A stretch of DNA of 5,570 nt, taken from contig JALSYJ010000028.1 of NCBI GenBank assembly GCA_027071965.1, positions 1 to 5,570 of the forward strand, given 5' to 3'. The position numbers were made by a program, and so were the translations under genes. The notes under the pieces are model-generated. The model did no database searches and was not told the DNA's origin. It saw only the letters and a list, made by a program, of their open reading frames with translations. Position 1 is the stretch's first letter, and every line of letters starts with the position of its first letter. Of the stretch, positions 1 through 4,259 are shown one piece after another. This stretch comes from Robiginitomaculum sp. (lineage in GTDB: Bacteria; Pseudomonadota; Alphaproteobacteria; Caulobacterales; Maricaulaceae).

Positions 1-928
1 CTTTAATGGCTTTAGGAGAGACGCGCACCCAATGGCTATTGTATGCGGTGCGGTTGGCGCCTTATCAGCATTTTACCATGACTCCACGGACATCAATGAT
101 CCACATCAAAGAAAAGTGGCAAGTCTGCGCATGATTGCAAAAATGCCAACCATTGCAGCACGCGCGTATAAGTTCTCGATTGGACAGCCATTTGTTGATC
201 CTAGAAATGAGCTTTCCTATGCCGAAAACTTCTTGCGAATGTGCTTCGCCGTTCCTTGCGAGGATTATGAAGTGAACAAGGTTCTGGCCCGCGCCATGGA
301 CAAGATTTTCATTTTACACGCTGATCATGAACAAAACGCCTCCACCTCTACAGTCAGGCTGGCTGGTTCCTCAGGAGCCAATCCGTTTGCGTGTATTGCC
401 GCCGGCGTTGCCTGCCTTTGGGGCCCGGCCCATGGCGGCGCCAATGAAGCAGCTCTTAACATGCTTACCGAAATTGGATCAGTTGACCGGATTCCGGAAT
501 ATCTGGCCAAAGCTAAAGACCGCAATGACCCATTCCGGCTGATGGGATTTGGGCACAGGGTATATAAAAACTACGACCCCAGAGCCAAAGTTATGCAAGA
601 AACCTGTCACGAAGTGCTTTCAGTTACCGGACAAAAGGATGACCCAATCTTGCAGGTCGCTATGGAACTGGAACGAATTGCCCTAAGTGATCCGTATTTC
701 ATCGAAAAGAAACTATACCCCAACATTGATTTTTACTCCGGTATTACCCTAAAGGCGATGGGCTTCCCAACCACCATGTTTACAGTTCTATTTGCTCTGG
801 CACGAACTGTCGGCTGGATTGCCCAATGGTCTGAAATGCTTAGTGACCCGAGTCAGAAAATTGGCCGGCCCAGACAGGTTTACACCGGGGCACCTGAACG
901 AGATTATGTTGACTTGTCACAGCGCTAA
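1..928 (+). CDS. gltA: Citrate synthase, 3' part (5' end outside window)
   Basis: Cytosolic enzyme of the TCA cycle that condenses acetyl-CoA and oxaloacetate to citrate. The reading frame is open from base 2 and begins mid-protein with FNGFRRDAHPMAI, a conserved internal block of type II (hexameric, GltA-like) citrate synthases. The ATG at 32 is therefore an internal methionine, not the start. About 308 residues are visible, roughly the last 70% of a ~430-residue family member. The catalytic residues are present: His in GPAHGGANE (codon 431-433), His in GFGHRVYKNYDPRA (554-556) and Asp in YPNIDFYSG (728-730). The C-terminal block WIAQWSEM...RPRQVYTG is intact, and TAA at 926-928 closes the frame. 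No frameshift or missing motif is seen. No good terminator with a T-tract follows directly. The next gene (lipB) is convergent, so gltA ends its transcription unit here. Confidence 0.97.
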   Translation, partial: FNGFRRDAHPMAIVCGAVGALSAFYHDSTDINDPHQRKVASLRMIAKMPTIAARAYKFSIGQPFVDPRNELSYAENFLRMCFAVPCEDYEVNKVLARAMDKIFILHADHEQNASTSTVRLAGSSGANPFACIAAGVACLWGPAHGGANEAALNMLTEIGSVDRIPEYLAKAKDRNDPFRLMGFGHRVYKNYDPRAKVMQETCHEVLSVTGQKDDPILQVAMELERIALSDPYFIEKKLYPNIDFYSGITLKAMGFPTTMFTVLFALARTVGWIAQWSEMLSDPSQKIGRPRQVYTGAPERDYVDLSQR

Positions 929-1013
929 ACGCAGGAACAGGGCTTGTGGGCGGAACTTTATATGCTTGCCCGCTTATGACCCAAAAATCAGCAAGCCCGG
1001 CTACAAAAAGCGC

Positions 1014-1037
1014 TTATCCTGTTTTCCCACAGGATAA
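1014..1037. repeat. Perfect 8-bp hairpin downstream of gltA
   Basis: TTATCCTG (1014-1021) is followed by an 8-base spacer and its exact complement CAGGATAA (1030-1037). It lies 86 bases after the gltA stop. No T-tract follows on +, so it is not a standard intrinsic terminator. It could stabilise the gltA mRNA 3' end or help termination. Confidence 0.4.
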
Positions 1038-1254
1038 CAGTCATATGTAAATAAGCTGATATTGATAGATTGAACGTTTATTTGCGAGCAAAGCGGATAT
1101 TTACGCGCAGTCCAGCCTGCAAAACCCTTTTGTTTTATTGGCTTTGAGAAAAATATTTACCTGTCAAAGAGCATTTTTGTCGGGGGCTTTGCCTCAACTC
1201 TTACATTATAACAGGTTTAAGGTTGGCGGGCATCATTATCACTTATCCCCGACC

Positions 1255-1400
1255 CTCAAGGGTCAGTCAGTACACCTAAGGGTCATTTAAGGGTTATTTT
1301 ATTATAACGAAGTGCTGTTTTGGTATGATTACAGTGTCTCTCAAGTATCACTCAAGGGACAGCCAAAATCTGCACTGACCCTTAGCGCTTACCCTATGAG
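1255..1400. repeat. Long imperfect palindrome with AAGGGTCA repeats
   Basis: Nested complementary segments occur in proper order. The outer pair is CTCAAGGGT (1255-1263) with ACCCTATGAG (1391-1400), with one bulge. Next is CTAAGGGTC (1276-1284) with GACCCTTAG (1377-1385), exact. Then come AGTGC/GCACT (1311-1315/1372-1376), TTTTGG/CCAAAA (1318-1323/1363-1368) and TGTCTCT/AGGGACA (1335-1341/1355-1361, one G-T pair). A side hairpin GTTAT/ATAAC (1293-1297/1304-1308) sits in the left arm. GACCCTcaAGGGTC (1251-1264) forms another small palindrome at the left edge. AAGGGT units start at 1258, 1278 and 1289 on +, with the inverse ACCCTT at 1378. No target-site duplication is visible at the edges. It may be a folded RNA, a MITE-like element or a protein-binding array. 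All pairings were found by eye, with no folding energy calculated. Confidence 0.45.
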
Positions 1401-1572
1401 TGACCGTCATTCCCGATATTTTATGCTGCATGGACGGATACGGTGTCCCTCACGCACTTGACCATGTGGAAAAAGCAAGGGCAGATGTGACATCACACAT
1501 AACTGTAGCCCACGAATTTTACTCATAGGCTCCTTTAACAGCTCAAAATAACCGTATCCGGCACCCTTGGCA

Positions 1573-2247
1573 TCAGGCCGGAGGGGGACAGGGCTCAACA
1601 GGGCCGAAAATTTCCGCAAATCGGGCCTTTAGCTGTTCCTCAGCAGCAGTTATTGATACAGGCATTTGCAAATCCTCAAAACTGGTGACACCCAGATTGG
1701 AAATTCCGCATGGAACAATAGCATCAAAGTGCGAAAGATCAGGAGTGATGTTAAGCGATATCCCGTGAAAAGTGACCCAGCGCCTTATCCTGATACCAAT
1801 AGCAGCGATTTTCGCCTCAGAGCCATCAAGGCGATCAACCCAGACACCAACCCTGTCATCATAGCGCCGGGCAGCCAAATCAAACCCTTCCAAAGTGCCA
1901 ATAAGCCATTGCTCCAGCTTGCGGACAAATCCGCGCACATCTCGTCCCCTTTGGTTAAGATCCAGCATCACATAGGCCACCAATTGCCCCGGCCCATGAT
2001 AGGTGTATTGGCCGCCACGGCCCGAATGAAACACCCGAAACCGCTCCGGTTCTAGTAAATCGCTGTCATTAGCACTGGTGCCGGCAGTGATGATAGCAGG
2101 GTGTTCGAGTATCCAGACCAGCTCACCAGCATTGCCTTCGCGGATTTGTTTCACCCGCTCGTTCATGATCTCAACTGCATTTTCGTATTCAACGAAACTG
2201 GTTGATCTGGCCCATTGGATTTTCTTGTTTCTTGGCGGGAAATTCAT
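1573..2247 (-). CDS. lipB: Octanoyltransferase LipB (lipoate biosynthesis)
   Basis: Cytosolic enzyme that moves the octanoyl group from octanoyl-ACP to the lipoyl domains of 2-oxoacid dehydrogenases and the glycine cleavage H protein; LipA then adds the sulfurs. The protein has 224 residues, close to the family norm (E. coli about 213). Visible family blocks are WILEHPAIITAGTSA (45-59), the signature GRGGQYTYHGPGQ (76-88), the lysine of AKIAAIGIR (Lys146) and FHGISLNI (160-167). The catalytic cysteine is in VPCGI (Cys180). The Lys/Cys pair is the expected acyl-transfer site. The ATG at 2247 is preceded in frame by a stop 15 bases upstream, so it is the only reasonable start; the ribosome-binding site is weak. 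It diverges from fliN across 117 bases and converges on gltA. No lipA is in the window. Confidence 0.96.
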   Translation of the reverse strand: MNFPPRNKKIQWARSTSFVEYENAVEIMNERVKQIREGNAGELVWILEHPAIITAGTSANDSDLLEPERFRVFHSGRGGQYTYHGPGQLVAYVMLDLNQRGRDVRGFVRKLEQWLIGTLEGFDLAARRYDDRVGVWVDRLDGSEAKIAAIGIRIRRWVTFHGISLNITPDLSHFDAIVPCGISNLGVTSFEDLQMPVSITAAEEQLKARFAEIFGPVEPCPPPA

Positions 2248-2364
2248 TGAATCAGGCGTTTATTCCAGAAAATTTTGCATTTAATTTGCCCACATTAACC
2301 CTTCGGGAACCCAAAAGCGAGAGACTTGGTCTTCGTATCGTGTAAATAACAGGGTGAATTTACT
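2248..2364. other. Divergent lipB/fliN intergenic region
   Basis: This 117-base, AT-rich spacer must hold the promoters for lipB (-) and fliN (+). I could not pick out a convincing sigma-70 pair, a sigma-28 or sigma-54 flagellar promoter, or a properly spaced CtrA site (two TTAA half-sites are present, but 10 bases apart rather than 7). A small CCCttcGGG hairpin lies around 2298-2310. Confidence 0.4.
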
Positions 2365-2613
2365 GTGTCACAAATAGGGGCGGTCAAAGTTGAAATTGCG
2401 GTTCTTCTTGGAAGATGCATTCTTCCAATGGAGCAACTATTGCGTATGGGGCGTGGAGCCGTGATCCCGCTCGATAGCTTTGAAGGTGACGATGTCTGGA
2501 TTTTGGCAAATGATCATCCGATTGCCCGCGGCGAGATTGTAATAGAAAATGATAAAGTCTGCATAAGGGTCACTAGTTCTGCGGACGTTCTAGATTTCCA
2601 GGCTGCCGCCTGA
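2365..2613 (+). CDS. fliN: Minimal FliN-like flagellar motor switch (SpoA domain) protein
   Basis: FliN forms the lower part of the flagellar C-ring and, with FliM, sets rotation direction; it also helps dock export substrates. This 82-residue protein is essentially one SpoA domain. VKVEIAVLLGR (7-17), PMEQLLRMGRGAVIPL (21-36), the NDHPIARGEI segment (49-58) and a final VCIRVT strand match the FliN pattern of a V-x-LG-R strand, LLxLGxGxVIxLD, and an xxxARGEVV strand. The N-terminal extension of longer FliN proteins (E. coli about 137) is missing. The start is GTG at 2365: an in-frame stop at 2347-2349 rules out a longer form, and AGGGTGA (2351-2357) is a plausible ribosome-binding site. No other flagellar gene is in the window. 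It could instead serve another FliM/FliN-family role. Domain call strong, exact function less so. Confidence 0.85.
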   Translation: MSQIGAVKVEIAVLLGRCILPMEQLLRMGRGAVIPLDSFEGDDVWILANDHPIARGEIVIENDKVCIRVTSSADVLDFQAAA

Positions 2614-2687
2614 GCTTAGGCTTTGACCCTAAAACCTATCCTTGATCTTATTTTTATTGTTAAAGCACTTCACAAGTGTTCCGGAGT

Positions 2688-2714
2688 TTGTTACCTGCCT
2701 GACGTCTGTATAAT
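2688..2714 (+). promoter_or_regulatory. Sigma-70-type promoter of tRNA-Leu
   Basis: A perfect TATAAT (2709-2714) sits six bases before the mature 5' end of the tRNA. TTGTTA (2688-2693) is a fair -35 with a 15-base spacer; TTTGTT one base earlier gives 16. Transcription should begin about at the mature 5' end, leaving little or no leader for RNase P to remove. Confidence 0.6.
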
Positions 2715-2720
2715 CGGTGT

Positions 2721-2807
2721 GCGGCCGTGGCGGAACTGGTAGACGCGCAGCGTTGAGGTCGCTGTGGGGTAAAACCCGTGGAAGTTCAAATCTTCTCGGC
2801 CGCACCA
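2721..2807 (+). tRNA. tRNA-Leu, anticodon GAG
   Basis: This is an 87-base class II tRNA. The acceptor stem is GCGGCCG (2721-2727) paired with CGGCCGC (2797-2803), with discriminator A2804 and an encoded CCA (2805-2807). The D-arm contains the conserved TGGCGGAACTGGTAGACGC pattern of leucine tRNAs. The anticodon stem is CAGCG/CGCTG (2748-2752/2760-2764) and its loop TTGAGGT puts GAG at 2755-2757, reading leucine codons CUC and CUU. A long variable arm follows (TGGGG...CCCG). The T-arm is GGAAG-TTCAAAT-CTTCT. All elements are intact. It has its own promoter just upstream and a hairpin just downstream. No partial copy of its 3' end, as expected from an integrated element, is found elsewhere in the window. 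Confidence 0.97.
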
Positions 2808-2812
2808 TCATA

Positions 2813-2833
2813 AACCCTGCCATGCACAGGGTT
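2813..2833 (+). terminator. Hairpin after tRNA-Leu (possible terminator or processing stem)
   Basis: AACCCTG (2813-2819) and CAGGGTT (2827-2833) form a perfect 7-bp stem with a 7-base loop, starting five bases after the CCA end. There is no T-tract, so intrinsic termination would be weak. It may protect the precursor 3' end or guide trimming. Confidence 0.35.
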
Positions 2834-3013
2834 GATACACCGACAGCACTTGGGTATTTCAAAGACAACACCCTATCAGATTGATTATTCGGAACTGGAT
2901 CACTTTTTGAACGGCGTTGCTGTTAATTTTGGGCCCTCAGAACGGCAAGCAATCCATGGTCTTGGTAAAATTACCGGCACCAGGTTGCGCCTTGGTCATT
3001 ATGGGAAAACTAC

Positions 3014-3043
3014 TTAAAGACAAAGGTCGCCCTTTGCCTTTAA
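3014..3043 (-). terminator. Strong hairpin terminator of the pccA-DUF805 operon
   Basis: TTAAAGaCAAAGG pairs with CCTTTGcCTTTAA around a TCGC loop: 12 of 13 pairs with one A-C mismatch. On the minus strand it begins 22 bases past the stop of the last operon gene and is followed by GTAGTTTTCCC, giving a short T-run. That fits an intrinsic terminator for the minus-strand operon. It is symmetric enough to also stop plus-strand transcription from the tRNA side. Confidence 0.6.
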
Positions 3044-3064
3044 TGCCTGACTGCGATGGATGTG

Positions 3065-3556
3065 TCAGTTTACTGGGTTACCAAACTGATTTTCTTCCGG
3101 ATCAGATTTAATTATTGCGTTAAATAAAAACACCACAAGCAAAGATACGATAATACTGGAGGCAAGGGCCAAAAAGAATTGTGGACGTGCCGCCAGCGTG
3201 AAAGCCTCGATAATCGCAGCCAAATTACCACTGGTCATAGCTTCCTGCACCATGTCTTCATCAATGGGTTTTATGATATTTACAACCAGCGACCCGACCC
3301 ATGAAAACAATCCCCAGACGATCAAGGCCAGCAAGGACATCCACCCCGATTTTCCGGCATCGTGAAACCGTTTGATCCAAAGAGCAAGCCAGGGCCAGAT
3401 CAGAACCAGACTTAACAGGCTAAGAATAATCGTTAAACCAGGCACGAAATAAGTAATTAATGTCAATACTGCGCCGATGGCAATTAGAATAAATGCGCCC
3501 TTTTGAAAGATGGATCCATTGATCCGGCCTTTCATGCTAAAAAATAAGCTTCCCAT
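3065..3556 (-). CDS. DUF805 family inner-membrane protein, last gene of pccA operon
   Basis: Membrane protein of unknown function, 163 residues from the chosen start. It opens with FFSMKGRINGSIFQKG (5-20), the N-terminal F-x-GRI block of DUF805, and has the family motif KRFHDAGKSGW (62-72) between hydrophobic segments. Predicted membrane spans are about 21-38, 41-61, 73-95 and 127-149, with a loop rich in charged and polar residues at 96-126 and a short polar tail. The frame is open 14 codons further up to 3598, but ATG at 3556 is preferred: AAGGA lies seven bases before it and the DUF805 block starts right there. The gene follows the other DUF805 gene after 73 bases and ends shortly before a hairpin terminator. 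The two paralogues are quite different outside the motif, so this is not a recent tandem duplication. Family known, function not. Confidence 0.85.
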   Translation of the reverse strand: MGSLFFSMKGRINGSIFQKGAFILIAIGAVLTLITYFVPGLTIILSLLSLVLIWPWLALWIKRFHDAGKSGWMSLLALIVWGLFSWVGSLVVNIIKPIDEDMVQEAMTSGNLAAIIEAFTLAARPQFFLALASSIIVSLLVVFLFNAIIKSDPEENQFGNPVN

Positions 3557-3563
3557 AAACTTT

Positions 3564-3568
3564 TCCTT
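3564..3568 (-). promoter_or_regulatory. Ribosome-binding site that sets the start of the last DUF805 gene
   Basis: The minus strand reads AAGGA here, followed by seven bases and ATG (3556-3554). This spacing is near ideal and favours the 163-residue form over the in-frame 177-residue form. Confidence 0.6.
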
Positions 3569-3629
3569 GTAAATGCTGCCCCCACGGCAATGGCGCATAG
3601 TGGCCGAGCCAGAACCAATACGTCAAGTA

Positions 3630-4259
3630 TTATGATGAATTATTCCACCGGTTCACGCCTTTTGCACTTGGCATTCTTTGAAAAACAATCAGGCTTAACA
3701 GTGACATAATCATCGCAAAAACAGAATATGCCACGACTGAGGCCCCGGCTTTCATCAATAAAACATTTGGAGCCCGTTTACTACCGCCGGGTCTTTTGGC
3801 TCTCATGGCTCGTCTGCTTTTTCGTTTTTGAGCTTTTGCGCGGTCAATCTTTGCGGTGCTTGGGTCTAATTGTTGTTCCATCTGGGCAAGGCCTGCAAGC
3901 TGTTGGCCTGAGCGTTTTTTTGGCACCATAAGCATTATCGCCACCAGAATCGGGACAAGCGCGAATAATGCCCACCACCCGGAACGGCCATTATCATGCA
4001 ATCTTCGGATATGCAGCACCCATATCATCCATGAACCAACAAACAGGCCAGAAAACACCAGTACAACACCGGCAAAAGATATCCTTGATGACAATAAAGC
4101 AAGTCCCGCCAGCACCAATATTATCTGTCCCAGAACCACCATCAGCCAGCCGCGCCCGAATTCGCCTTTGGAGGTTCGTCCAAACGGCCAGAAAAACTGT
4201 TCTGGCCATCGGGTAGCGGCAAAATTATCTGGAGCTTTGCTGTCCTTGCTTTTTGTCAT
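3630..4259 (-). CDS. DUF805 family inner-membrane protein with basic linker, coupled to pccA
   Basis: Membrane protein of unknown function, 209 residues. After a polar N-terminus it shows FWPFGRTSKGEFGRGW (23-38), the DUF805 entry block, then membrane spans at about 37-57 and 62-83, the strong family motif RRLHDNGRSGWW (85-96), and a third span to about 112. Residues 113-168 form a hydrophilic linker that becomes very basic (KAQKRKSRRAMRAKR, 142-156), followed by a last hydrophobic segment at about 171-193. The basic linker and extra C-terminal helix lengthen it beyond a plain DUF805 protein; by charge the linker is likely cytoplasmic. The start ATG (4259-4257) overlaps the TGA of pccA as ATGA, so translation is probably coupled. 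The function is unknown; a membrane role linked to propionyl-CoA carboxylase expression is only inferred from the arrangement. Confidence 0.87.
   Translation of the reverse strand: MTKSKDSKAPDNFAATRWPEQFFWPFGRTSKGEFGRGWLMVVLGQIILVLAGLALLSSRISFAGVVLVFSGLFVGSWMIWVLHIRRLHDNGRSGWWALFALVPILVAIMLMVPKKRSGQQLAGLAQMEQQLDPSTAKIDRAKAQKRKSRRAMRAKRPGGSKRAPNVLLMKAGASVVAYSVFAMIMSLLSLIVFQRMPSAKGVNRWNNSS

Larger units (their letters stand above)
929..1572. other. 644-bp convergent intergenic region, repeat-rich, no convincing gene
   Basis: This gap between the stop codons of gltA (+) and lipB (-) is long for convergent genes. No frame gives a recognisable protein. It is AT-rich in the middle and carries many inverted repeats: GTGGGC/GCCCGC at 946-951/968-973, the 8-bp hairpin at 1014-1037, a nested set at 1159-1216 (ACCTGT/ACAGGT, AAGAG/CTCTT and a GGGGC/GCCTC stem), the long imperfect palindrome at 1255-1400, and long-range pairs at 1393-1401/1521-1529 and 1435-1444/1551-1560. 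A weak minus-strand small ORF (1407-1526, 39 codons, AAAGGAG upstream of ATG) lies downstream of lipB; it has no recognisable similarity and overlaps the repeats. Possible readings are a noncoding RNA, a degenerate mobile palindromic element, or an extended bidirectional termination region. The sequence alone does not decide between these. Confidence 0.6.
2808..3064. other. Intergenic stretch between tRNA-Leu and DUF805 gene, no supported gene
   Basis: This 257-base stretch carries two hairpins (annotated separately). Three short plus-strand frames exist: an ATG frame at 2822-2884 (20 codons), a TTG-started frame at 2832-3017 (61 codons) and a TTG-started frame at 2917-3111 that runs into the opposite gene. 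None has a good ribosome-binding site or a recognisable family. The 2832-3017 frame has a protein-like composition and stops just inside the terminator stem, so a small or decayed gene cannot be excluded. Confidence 0.4.

Noticed and set aside
792..1037. 81-codon plus-strand frame crossing the end of gltA
   Set aside because: Mostly out-of-frame gltA sequence; the part beyond 928 shows no family and runs into the 1014-1037 hairpin.
1293..1308. dif-like site (GTTAT, six bases, ATAAC)
   Set aside because: The 6-base spacer suggested an XerC/XerD core, but the inner arms have opposite orientation to the dif consensus and the outer arms do not match.
1276..1385. Intact insertion sequence or complete MITE
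   Set aside because: Inverted ends exist, but there is no transposase, no target-site duplication and no second copy in the window to support a mobile element call.
1666..2055. 129-codon plus-strand frame inside lipB
   Set aside because: It is the complement of a clear lipB reading frame with all family motifs, and has no recognisable protein features of its own.
2276..2297. CtrA-type site in the lipB/fliN spacer
   Set aside because: The two TTAA half-sites are 10 bases apart, not the 7 expected for CtrA.
2616..2656. Terminator for fliN (TTAGG/CCTAA stem then T-rich stretch)
   Set aside because: Only 5 base pairs, and the T-rich run starts about 18 bases after the stem.
2629..2871. 80-codon minus-strand frame across the tRNA gene
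   Set aside because: Its RPRRFEL...LPVPPRPH segment is the antisense translation of the tRNA-Leu gene, a well-known false gene call.
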